64,000 nucleotides of DNA from Casuarius casuarius (Eukaryota; Chordata; Aves; Casuariiformes; Casuariidae). A program made the translations under genes and the position numbers. The stretch lies in contig PTFA01000276.1 in the NCBI GenBank assembly GCA_003342895.1, positions 606,449-670,448 on the forward strand, written 5' to 3'. Shown here piece after piece: positions 12,856-28,387 of this stretch. Within the stretch, counting starts at the first letter, position 1; every line of letters starts with the position of its first letter. The notes under the pieces were generated by a model. That model saw nothing but the letters and a program-made list of their open reading frames with translations, did not search any database and was not told the DNA's origin.

Positions 12856-13954
12856 GTAATGGAAGAGAATAGGGAAGACACTAAGAGTAAATAATACATA
12901 AAAAATTAAATGTAACAAAGTAGTAAAGACACAAGCTAAACATGTTTTTAAACTGATACAGTAAAAAGTTAAAAGATCACTACATACACAGAGGCATCAA
13001 GCTAAGAAACAAGGAAGTTCATCCAGACTGAAATTTAAAACCATGAAGGACCATTATGATCAAATGCTCTGACCTGTTCTGTTTGCAGCATAACGCAAGC
13101 CATAGAATTTCACCACGTGTTTCTTTAAACCCATAAATAAGAAACGACTGCTTTAACTACCTGTGGAATAACATCTTCATCTATAGACAAGATATTTTCA
13201 GGACAATAATGAGTTTAAAATGGAGTTCAAAAGAGAGCAACAAGTAAAGGCAAGACAAGACTGAGAATAACAGAACTCTTATAGTGAGAAACAAACCTCC
13301 AAATGCTACAAGAAAAATAGTTGAAATGTAAGCTGATAGTCAGAACTACTAACGTGGGAAATAATCTCCCAGAAGAGATGAAAAATCCCATTCTTGGTCA
13401 CAGTTAAAACTAAATTGCATAAGACACCAGAAAGAATACTAAAGGGAATAGAAAGCATTGCATTGACAGAAGTGATTGGCAGTGATAAAACAAGATGACC
13501 TTGTCTAGTTTTTCCTTTAATTTGTGTTAAATGAATGCATATATATTTCTTATCAGAAAACTGATTTATATTCTGAGAAACATGTACCACAAATATATGC
13601 AGGATGATTTAGTCAGCATACTTTAGTTTAGGCAGTCATCCCAAACACTGCAGTACACAAAATGCAAGTGGATAGCTCAGTGGGGTGATACAAAGTGCCT
13701 TAACCTGATACAGTAACTGAAAAGAAGTACATTCATCTGAACAACACCTAATATCAAAATGAAATTGTCCACTGACTCTTTATGGAGTCTAAGCACCTCT
13801 TTAGAACAAATTGATGCTCCTGTACAGTGCGTGGGAGGCTGTGTTAGAACCAATAAAGCGCAAATACTACTGGTTTGGATGGGTCCAGATAAGATTGAGC
13901 ATACAGCACCTTATTCTGAAGTTAGATATCTAAATGAGGAGCAGAAACTCATTT

Positions 13955-14030
13955 TGTTCATTGTAGTCTAGTGGTTAGACCACTGATTTAGGCTTGGTTT
14001 AAGTCTACCTCCTACAACATAGTAAGTATC
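13955..14030 (+). mobile_element. tRNA-derived SINE head relic (MIR-like)
   Basis: GTAGTCTAGTGGTTAGACC looks like the D-arm and A box of a tRNA or a tRNA-derived SINE. About 30 bases on, GGTTTAAGTCTACC resembles a degenerate B box (GGTTCRANNCC). The sequence then runs into 'tcctacaacata', as in the body of MIR-type SINEs ('..ctcctc..'). No acceptor-stem pairing flanks it, so it is not a working tRNA gene. It is an old, 5'-end fragment. Confidence 0.5.
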
Positions 14031-14903
14031 TGAATTATTAAAAACCTTTATTTCTTAAAGGAATGATTGCACTGATGACACTGGGCCTATCAAACAATTG
14101 CAGTTTACCTCCATAAAGCCCCTGTGTAACACACATTTTAAAAACTCCTGTTATTAATCTATTCTCAGTGAAGTCACAGTACTTTGGTGTCTGTCTTCCA
14201 CAATGTAAATTACATAAAAAGGCTTCATCATGCATCATGTATACCAATGTATACCAATCAGCACATTTTTGTGACTAACATATTTTGACTGTTTTAATTT
14301 TTTTTTAATAGAAGCAAAATTTCCAGGTAGCATAAAAACAAAAATGTATTTCTGGATAAAAATCACCACACAATTAGCACAATTTAGCTCAATTTTAAGT
14401 TATTAATATAAAAATCTATGCCATTCTCTTCTTGACCTTCATATTCTTACGAGAGGTATTAAAGGACACTGATTGAAAAAAAAAAATAGAAGACTTAGTA
14501 ACAAAACAGGAAAATGAAATTTAGGAGGAACAGGGATAGAACCATGTTCTCTTAAACAGATCGCCTCACATTGAGCATGTATTTAACAAAATACTCTCTA
14601 TATTCCTCCCCTTTCTATTTCTTACCTTCAGATTAATGAAGTAATGAAACGTGGTCAGCAGTTCAAAATGTTTTGAATAGATCAAAAATGAGAACTGTGA
14701 GGTTGAGAATGCAGCAGAAGAAGCTTTTGCCATTACATAGAAAAAATACTGTACAATATGAAAATCTGAAGTGACTTGTTACACTTTTGTCTTTTCATCC
14801 TAAAATTGTAAACTATTAGAAAAGGTCACTGTAGCTCCACCAACTATTTATTCTGAAAGGTGTGAATTTTTGGAACTTATCGTTTTTCTTGAGAGATTAC
14901 TTA

Positions 14904-15098
<195 letters not shown>

Positions 15099-15255
15099 TC
15101 AGGCATCTCTTAAAACTTAATGTGATTTTTACAAAGATCATGTCTGGACCTAAAAGAACACTCTTAGTACAGCAGAACTGTAAATGGAGAAGTAGGATCA
15201 ATTAAACTCTATTTAGTTTAGTCAGATCTCAGAATACTGCACAATTGTTTGGCAC

Positions 15256-15275
15256 TTTTTTTTTTTTTTTTTTTT
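15256..15275. repeat. poly(T) run, 20 bases
   Basis: Uninterrupted T run on the plus strand, followed by AACAG. No retroposon body is recognised on either side. Confidence 0.85.
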
Positions 15276-18200
15276 AACAGAGTTTTGAAAGCATTTTACT
15301 TATCTTATAAAGCTTTTTAAAAATAGTTTCACAATATTCTTGCAACATAAATTAAAGGCAGTTGGTCCTAATTTAGGTATTTTGCCTGAATAAGGACTAT
15401 ATACTGAGGCACCTGGATTAGTAAACAGAGACAAATAGGGAGTAGGTGATGTTTCTGTAATAGTGCAGTATCTGCACACAGTAGCCAATGAAAGTTCAAA
15501 TAGAACTTGGGTTTTGCAATTCCCAGGCCCATGCTCTATATGCATGCTCCCTCTATGTATCCACTCACATGGATGAGACTTGGAGCCTTTCTATTTTAAG
15601 TCCCCTTCGTCGTGGAACTTTAGAGCGAAGGAGACTTAAGATCAGTGGAAAACACAGGAAGAAATCTCTGGGTGGCATTTGGCTAACAGATTTCCAGACG
15701 ACAAATTTCTTAACTTTCAACAAAGATGATATGACTTTGAAAAGAGAAATATGGCAAAAGAATCCTTATGCCCTGGGAATCTGAAATGAACTCTTGGAGC
15801 TATAGATGGCCAATATAATCATCAAATTAAAACAAGAAGTTAACTCACTGAGCATCTAATCGAAAAGACTTTCATTACATGTGTAAGACTATCTTTAATG
15901 AAATTATTACCATTATTCCTAAACAATCAATGAAATATGCCTGACTGACCTGACATAAATGAAGCACTTGAAGAGAATATGCACAATGAGAACCTTCTCT
16001 ATAGCACACGTTTTTACAATTCCATTTTCTTAGTTTGCCTTCGATGAATTCCCTCTCAATCAATCTATATTGGGGGAATATAACCTATTTCTTAAATATT
16101 AACCATTGACCAAATTAGGTCTTCCTTTCCAAACATGGCACAAGACTTAAGAAATTAGAGGGACCGGCAGTGAGACACATAAAAGCTTCCCTGACCACGG
16201 GATGAAAAAGCAGTCAAAGCAAATGCCAAAACTGAACTTCTACACACCTGGAGCAGTGAAACTGTCACTTCTTTATGTGTTATACAAAAAGCTCAGTCTC
16301 TGGAGCCTTCCGTATTACAAATGCTAAAAAGACTGATTCCCTGATTTCTTTTTCATCATTCAGGAACAAGAATGTATTGAGGCAGTCCATTCTGATCTTC
16401 TAGAAACTTTCAAGGCTGATCACCAAAAGACACAACTGATGGTACATTAGTGGCTGGCCACCTCTCTACAGACAAAAGAGTATTTCATACCACTTTCTTT
16501 ACTGAAAACAGTGACAGTGTTGTCAAACTAATCTGAACCTATTGTTCCAGAATGTGGTATAAAAACACGAGACCTGCATGTTACTCTGAGCTCCAAGACA
16601 CTGGGTACTGTTCCACCTCTTTAGCTGACCATTATGACCTAAAAGTACGAGGTATACCAAAATGTTCCTCCCAACAATCATTAATATCATTGATATACGA
16701 AAAGGAACCTCAGTGAATTTATCTGCTGGAGGTTCCCTCTAGGTTGGGGAAGGACCTGATCAGCGAAGAAAGCATCACTTCCACACCTATGGGATATCTC
16801 CCCGTGGAATACAAAGTCTACAGCAATGCCTGCCTGCATCCAGTCTAGCGTGTGGTGTCTCATAAATATAGGAAACCATATGCTGTATTATAAATGAGAA
16901 AGGTCTGACTGACATCTTAGGTTATTACCACCATAAATGGAGAATACTCCCTGGCATATAGTAAAAATACAGCTCTAAACACAACTCCTATCTAACATAC
17001 ATGCTGTAGTGAAACCTTCAGACCATTGTTAACTGTTATTCAATCGCTCTTCAATATCGATATACATACTGGGAGGGAAGGAGTTGGATGTCAATGCAAC
17101 AAACTGAATCAGAATTTTACAATGGAAAAAGTAGCTTATTGGCCTAATTCTCAGCTGCCATCATTTTCTAGAATTAGGAATGCCTCAAACGGAAACCTTT
17201 TCTTTTGAATTACGTCTGTACAATTTCTTAAAACAGAAAACCTCAGGTTTTAACAATCTTTGCAAATGAGTCTCTTATATAAATGAGCATATTGGGAAGT
17301 GGAAAAGAGTTGAATTGGATCATGCTGACTATTTCTGATAGCCAGATATTCATAGCTAATGTATTTCAATTGTCAAAGAAATAACACAGGCAGACTCCAA
17401 CTGTCTGGAAATGAAAGAGTCCAACTGTGATTTGCAGCCTTTGGGCCTATCAAAAAACGAACAGATTTTATAGTTTAATAGCTTTCCTTGTTCTACAAGC
17501 TTTCCTTGTGAAAAAGATGTTGTTGTTGATGGTAGCAGTGGTATGTCTCATAAAAAGTATGTCTGCAAATGGAAGCTGCTATTCCTGATGTGCACAGGAA
17601 CTCAAGGCCTTTTCATAAGCTGCTGGTAGATTCATTTCTTTTTTTCTGAATATTTATTCATCTAAATAATCTATTCACTTCTGAGAAGGCTCTTCCATTT
17701 GCTCTTGCTTCTGAATTTTATACGAAACTGATGATTAGTGCAGGTAATTTTTTCTGATGGCTGGAAAGGGGGTTTGCAATTACTGTCATTTTTTTCCAAA
17801 GATGGTAGTGGCAGTATGCCATTACAGTCCAGTAATTTGCACCTTTATGGCCATGACTGCAGAGGAAACATGTTTCTGACCAAAGTACCAGTTTTATTTC
17901 CACGAGAGCATATCATTTATATTTGGTCATCATTACACTCAGGCTACCTCTTTTACAAAAGCAAGTTTGCAATTAGATTCAAGTGGGAAGACAAGGAAGA
18001 AAGGTGGGAACACAAAATGTTCCTTATGGAGCCACTGGTATAATTTACTTACCTATTTCAAACTGACTAAACAGATGCAGACTGTATTTTTTTTGCTGGC
18101 TTAAACAACCTGTCTAAAACTAACAGTATAATTCTGGTTTTAAAAGAACAGCCAGATGAGCAAGGAGACAGTCAGAAGTCTTAAGTAATACACAGGAGTT

Positions 18201-21185
18201 TTTCTATGAAGTTTTTCTATCTTTCTCTGCCTACCATCTCATGAAACTATAAGGAAAAGTGTTTGGCAGAGCACCCCTGAACCACTGTTTTTCTTCAAGC
18301 ATTATAGCTCTTCTTTTCCCAAGAGAGTCTACATTACATATAAGAACTACACAATGCAGCAGCTCAAAGAGCTTGAAAATCATAACTGAAACTCTCTTGA
18401 AATTTCTCTATAGTTGGTATATTTCTTAGAAATGCTAAGAAGGTGGCACCTCTGCCTAGTGCTGCATGTCCGTTTCATTTACTAGTATCTGCAATGGAAT
18501 GGATTCCTTTTTCTTGGCAATCTGTTTTGCCTTGTATCTGAAAGAAATATGTATCTGAAATGATAGCAGCTATTTTTGTGAGACAGCCAGGATGCTTCTG
18601 TCTTGATTTATTACCTAAACACTTAAGATTCAGAGAAGACAGATCCAAAACAATCTGAATGGTCCTCAGTACTGCTCACAGAGGTTTATTTTATACATCA
18701 AGTATTTTTCTGGCACTGGAGTTATCTGAAGTGTGCTACTCATGTGAATTGTTTTTCTCACTCTTTGCAGGCAATCAATTATCTCTGCCTTCCAACTGTA
18801 GTGCTAGAGATTTGTGTATCAAGCCATTTCCTAGTTTTCTTACAGTTTGGAACACCAAGAACTGCAGCGGTCTCTAATTTTTCTTTTCTCCAAATACAAT
18901 AGGGGACATTCATATTTTTGTTCACTTACAGTAGACATGGGAGAATGTGGCCTAATCCTGTTAAAGTGGCCCTTGATTTGTTCTGCCACTTGTTTAACAG
19001 GGTTGGGAAAAAAGTACAGGAGGTGGAGAATCTTGAGTCATCTCAAGATGCCTCTTTGAGGCAACAAAGCTACAAAAATACAAGTGAAGGAGAAATACTG
19101 TAAAACCAAGCTCTTGATCTTCTTGTCCACTACCTGACACCGATTTACAGTTGTATAACTACACATAACTCTTTTGAAAAAGAGCCCTTTCTTTTTAAGG
19201 GAGAAAAGAGACAAAGTTTAACCTTAAGAAGTTTTATACTAAGTGTTTGCACTAAAAAAGACAAAATAAACATATATACTAAGAGTGAAATGAATCATTT
19301 TCAAGCTGAGCATCTTGACCCAGGTATGTTTGCAGATCTCCTTGATTGCTTCAGCATGTCACTTGGACACACTGCCCTTGAAATATTTACAGAGAATGAA
19401 GCAAGAGTCAGGGGAGGGACATAAAAGTGCACAACTGAAGAGTCCTTTAAAAATTTCTAACAATAAAGCTCTAATACAGTGGTAAGATGAAAGGCATGCT
19501 TGAACAAGTATTTTGCACATTAGATATATGATCTAGAGAGCAAATAAGAATTTGCTTGTAAAAATTGCCAGCTTTTAAAGTTACTGCTTAGACAAGACTT
19601 ACCCTTTTTTTCATAAACTCTATATTCATTTTACTTCTACTTTACTTTGTGTTTGTTCCAGTAACTATTAAATGATGTCACTTAAATCTTTAGAAATTTG
19701 GTATTTTATCTAATTAAAAGATTAATAAGGAGTATATTCATATGGCTTAGAATATCTATTCACTGAAAGTCTATTTACAGTCTAAATTGAAAACATAAGG
19801 AAAGTACCAAAGTCAGCTTTATTATGTCTGTAAAAATCTATAGTTTTCAATTGTCTTTTCTTAGTGACATTAGAACTTACACAAAGGTGGAAGGAAGAAG
19901 TATTAGCATTAGAAAGAGATTCAGTATTAATCTTGTTCAACCAAGAAAGTGGTAATTTGAACAAAATCTACTACTAACAAATAAAGAAATTTTCCTACAA
20001 TACTGGATACGTGAACTTCACGTAACCCATGCAGCAATTTCTGTATGGATAAATATGACAATTTTCTTAATTACTTTCATGCCGATTAGTAGATAAATAC
20101 TTCTAAATTGATATGATGTTATCAACTGGTACATTTTTTGGAAAAAGTGCTATCTTCGTATCTTATGCTCTTATAGTAATAAAAGGCCAGAACTTTTTTT
20201 TTTTTTAACCATATCCTCCACACTCTGTCATAAGAGACTGTTCTCCCCTTTCTCTCTGTTTAAAAGACCTACTTGTATTTCTAGCCAATGTTATAAAAGC
20301 ATTGGTTACAGCTTCATAATTGCATGCAAATTGCAACTCACTTTTAAATGACATTACGAAGAAAAGAATAAAAAAGTATGGTCTTGAAAATCAGATTATT
20401 TTAACTTGGGACCACAAACATTGATATTCATTTATCATAACTACATCATATTGCATTGTTCCCCTCAAGGGAGGGATCAAGATTATTTGGCTACTTCACT
20501 TTGTATTTCCATGTCTTAGTGTGGATTTTAACCTTAACTGCTGATTTCCTGTATTTGGAGATCATTATTTGGTTTGGAGCATCCCTACTCCTTTATTCTG
20601 AAGCAATGCAGAATTCCCAACTTTGCTTTTGGTTAAACATACTACTTTCCTGAAAATTTGGGAAGCATTTATTGAATAATGTAGCTTTATAAGAAGCATA
20701 CCTGCCATGAAATTAAACATAATTTTTGCATTCTTTTATCTTAACATTTCTCACATTTACTTTCTCTGTCATTCTTCTTCTGAGGTATGGCTGATGATCA
20801 AACACACAATCAAATACAATTTTGCTATATTAACATAATTTAGTATTAAGTAACTTCTGAAGCTCTTCAAAACACTGCAAACTCCAATTTACTGAAAACA
20901 ATACAGCCTATTCAGAAACTTGAACTTTATTATGGGGAAATGGCAGATTTCTATGAGAATCTTAGAAAAAAAAAGTAGAGCACAAATTTCTCCTCCAGGT
21001 TAACACTGCCATAGCTATTCAGTTTTCACGTCACAAGAGTAACATCAAGTAATGTTTCTGTGCTACACAAAGCAGGAGTCTGAATGCAACAGAGCTGAAC
21101 ACTATAGGTCAAAGTGGAATGTATTGCCTCTAATCAGGAAGCAAACTTCTGAGCTCAGATTTCCTTCAGAAATTCATGATGCCCT

Positions 21186-21204
21186 GAAGGTTACTGTAAC
21201 CTTC
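21186..21204. repeat. 19-base palindrome (9-base arms)
   Basis: GAAGGTTAC and GTAACCTTC flank a single T. The arms are perfect. No flanking target duplication or promoter context is evident. Confidence 0.7.
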
Positions 21205-23027
21205 CTCTTTGCCCCCATTTATTCTACTTACACTTTTGTTAGGATCTGTGAAATGTTACTACATTCCTTTTCCTTGATTAGAATGCTTTACTATAAGACA
21301 AATGATTTTAGTATTGCTAATTCTATATTTCAAGTAGTATTTTCCACATATTTAGACTTCATATTGTAAACCTAAACACAGTACAGAAACCAGAATTGTT
21401 TTTCTAGCCTCACGTTTATGACATTTCAGGCAATATGCACAATACATCATTAAAATGAAAGTCCCAATGAAGATTTTTTACATTTATAGAAGTTGCATGC
21501 TTTTATACCTGCAATATAACAATGGCAGACATAAAACAATGTTCCTTTAAACAAAAGAGGAAAGATACGACCACATGGTCCTATGTGATTTTTCCAGTCA
21601 ATTTACTCTCTTAACTAAAAAAAGAAAACCTGTTTAACTTTACTTAAACTGTCCTTAAAATTTAAAGGGATTATTCTAAATATAATAGGACAAGAAACCA
21701 AAGCCAAATGGACCTTAGGCATTTAGCAGGGACAAGTTTTAACATAGTTCAGTGACTCTTACTGACTGAGCTGGCAATAAGTCAAGGAGTCTGGAATAGA
21801 ACTTGCTCTCGCACATTAGTAACTTGAAGCATCGCAAGCTTCTAAGCTGGCCATTCTAGTGCTGAGGTGCTCACACACTGTAGATTTGAAATGGTCTGTC
21901 AACCCTGCTGTAAAGATGGAAGATATCACCATCGCGCATAAAACAATGATGACACCATCAACTGGGGATTTGTTCATGGGAGACCTGACGGTAAAAGTTG
22001 CTAGCAAAATTCATCCTAGTTATGATCAGTATTTTGAAGGTTGAAATATGTGTGCCTAATATTTCAGATTGGAGTATTTTCCTACCGATTATACAACACA
22101 TATATTCCTTGAATAAGCATTTTTTCTAGGAAAAAAATCATTCTAAAACTGAGGTCCTAAAATGCAGCTGAGGTCTGACAGATCAAAGATGAAGTTCACT
22201 GATTACTGAAGAAGGAGGGAAGGATATCAGCTTCCCTGAAAATGTCTCTAGGAAGACATTTTCCTAGATTAGAAATTTCAGCTCCAGCACTGAACACTAG
22301 CTTTCTCATACAGGCAGCAGGGGTACTCAGGTTATTTTCCTGCTTTGCATACAGAATGAAAATGAATGCTACAATTGCAGGCACATTCTAGCTGTATGAA
22401 CTAATTCAGAACTAAATACATGCTAGAAAATACTACTCTTTTTCATCTTTAAGACAATTTATTTCATTAGACCATAGCCTTTCCTTAACTTTCTTTCCAT
22501 TGAGATATGACTGCCAAACCCCTCTGAATTTCAATTCATTACATCTTCTATTAGTCAAGACAATGCTGATTTTTCAGAAATTACTTTACCCACCAGCCTT
22601 TTCTCCCTGCTGCTTCCATACAGCATTCAATAACTACCTATCATTAGTAAACTCTTTCTCTACTCCTTGAGTTTTATGGCCAGGTCTGTGTTCTAAGCCT
22701 TGTCCACAATGATTTGAAATGGATATGGCAAATGAGCCTGGATAGCTCAAAACATTATAAAGCTTGAGGATTTTTTGCCCACATATTCTTCCCAGCCTTT
22801 ACTGAAGATATCTACATGGCATGTTTATTTTTAACACAGTGCTTGCAGTGCAACTTTTTTATTCATTGTCTATCACAAAAAGCCTAATGAATTTGATTTC
22901 TGTTTTTTCTTCAAAACAGCGTTTGATGTATCATGCAAGCTACAGGAGGAGGTGAAGGCCTCAAAGACCAGAGATTTCTTATGTATAAGCCAAAAGATAC
23001 AGACAGTAGTGAAAACACAGTAAAAAG

Positions 23028-23045
23028 ATCCTGTGATCACAGGAT
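23028..23045. repeat. 18-base perfect palindrome
   Basis: ATCCTGTGATCACAGGAT equals its own reverse complement over all 18 bases, centred on TGATCA. It could be a dimeric protein-binding site or a chance palindrome; nothing around it decides. Confidence 0.75.
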
Positions 23046-24440
23046 ATATATTATGGCTATATTTTCTCAGATTCTAATCAAAGTCTGAGCTCTGTAAAGC
23101 AACTGTTGTCATCATACCAGCTTTGCATGATAAAATAGCTGTGTATATGAGCTACCATTTAAATTATGTTCATTTATATGTGAAATAACTGACATAAAAT
23201 ATATAGTTGTATGACATACAGACTAGAATGCAGATGTAGTATTGGAAGACATTTTTCTCTTGTGAAATGTATCACTTCAATTCACAACAAGGTCACATAT
23301 CGCCATAAAAGATAATAATAAGCAAGGATTTCACAACTACTAGCTATTCAGAGGAGCTATTTCCTCAAGAGTGGAAATATACTTTCCCTTATCCTATCTT
23401 GTACAACTCATGCAAGTAAAGAAAAAGGAGGGGAGGAATGAAGATCAAGAAAATTACATCTGTTTTAAATTATTTTTGTTAAGATCTTATACAATTGCCT
23501 TTGGATTATAGCATTCATCTACTTCAGTGCAACTACAGTGTTTTCTTCATACATAATATAAATGAGATCATACTTGCCCAGTGATTATCTCGCATGATAG
23601 GTGGGCTGGAAATAAGTGTTTACTTCCAACTCCTGCTTTTGATCAGCAGATTGATAGTTTCCATTTCAGTCTGCATTGGAACTTTTAGTAGTTGCATCAG
23701 CTAATGATTGGAAAAACATGTCATCCATAACTTAATGTTGGTCAACCCATGTAAACAAAGGAAACCTCTTGAATCATAATAGAAGCTGCCTATTTTTTTT
23801 ATAGTCATCACAAAGTACTAATGGCACTATCTTTCAAAGGAAGACCCGAAATATTTTAAGACCAGTCTCTATTGAGATCTAGGGCTGTTTTATAACATCA
23901 AGTTCTTTAAAATGATATGCTGGTGCTTCAAAAGTACAAGTGATGTTATGACTGTTTTACGTGTTTCCTGCTTGGGTGAAAGATGACTACTAATGCACAA
24001 ATACTGAAAACAGAAGCGATATCTTAATCAAAATAGTCTGAATTATATTTAAGACAAAATAATGAAAAGCAAAAAAATTACCTTTTAACTGCTTTTGTTT
24101 CACAAAGAAAGGCAGACAAAAGTAAGGGAAGAAAGACAATTTTCAAAGCCAAATATTTAAAAATACGAAACAGAGTAGGAAGGTTTTGAGCCAAATCTCA
24201 AAAGCACAGATTAAACTGGAATCTGAAATCAAAGGGTAAACAATGAGTCTTCAGTTCTAAAGTTAAAGCCCTTGGTAATATATACTAAGTGAAATATACT
24301 GCCACTCATGAATACTATATACAGAAACACAGAGCACCAGAATAGAGATGGCACAGCCAAGCAGAAAAAATGGTATCTATTATTAAACTATTATTAAAAA
24401 GGTGATACAGTAAAATTCATTCTTTTTTTAAACTCACTCA

Positions 24441-28023
<3,583 letters not shown>

Positions 28024-28067
28024 CCAGTGTTCCGCAAGGCTTGTTTTTGTAAGTGCAGATATCGTAT
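28024..28067 (-). CDS. ADAMTS6: ADAMTS6 exon: 44-base catalytic-domain exon
   Basis: This very short internal exon encodes [14 protein letters not shown], flanked by one base (A) of the preceding codon, presumably Arg of the family's TRYDIC, and one base (G) of the following Gly. The acceptor has a clear pyrimidine tract (ctttttttatccttaacag) and the donor is GTAAGA. At 44 bases it is too short to be found by open-frame length; it was found by following the protein upstream from the HEIGH exon. It encodes the reprolysin core just before the zinc helix, with two disulfide cysteines. Joining it to the next exon restores CGTLG-LASVAG without a stop. Confidence 0.93.
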
Positions 28068-28336
28068 CTGTTAAGGATAAAAAAAGTAGATAAAGTATGT
28101 CAGAGAACCAAATCTGTAGGATATTTTGTGTATTTATCACATATTTGTATCATAGTTCAAGTTGTCAGACCGCAATCAGCTTAATTATGTGCAGCCAGCT
28201 GGTGTCGGCATTTTCTACACTCTGGTGTAAACCACAAGCTGCAGTACACTCACAGCCGCTGGCCTCAGGCCAGTGGGACACCTGCCAGTAAGAAAAAAAT
28301 GGTTAAAGTGGATCTTTGTAATCACCGGCTCCATAA

Positions 28337-28387
28337 AGCAGTCTACCATGCTGTTACGAAGTTACAGCAGCATGTCTATAGACTGCT
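28337..28387. repeat. 51-base two-part hairpin
   Basis: The outer arms AGCAGTCTA (28337-28345) and TAGACTGCT (28379-28387) pair perfectly over 9 bases. Inside, CATGCTG (28347-28353) pairs with CAGCATG (28368-28374) over 7 bases, leaving a small internal loop and a terminal loop of about 14 bases. It lies 270 bases from the 44-base exon, in the long intron. It could be a tiny inverted-repeat element or a structured RNA; neither is shown. Confidence 0.6.

Noticed and set aside
13955..14030. Possible tRNA gene (TAGTCTAGTGGTTAG)
   Set aside because: No acceptor stem pairing, no proper anticodon arm and a degenerate B box; better explained as a SINE relic.
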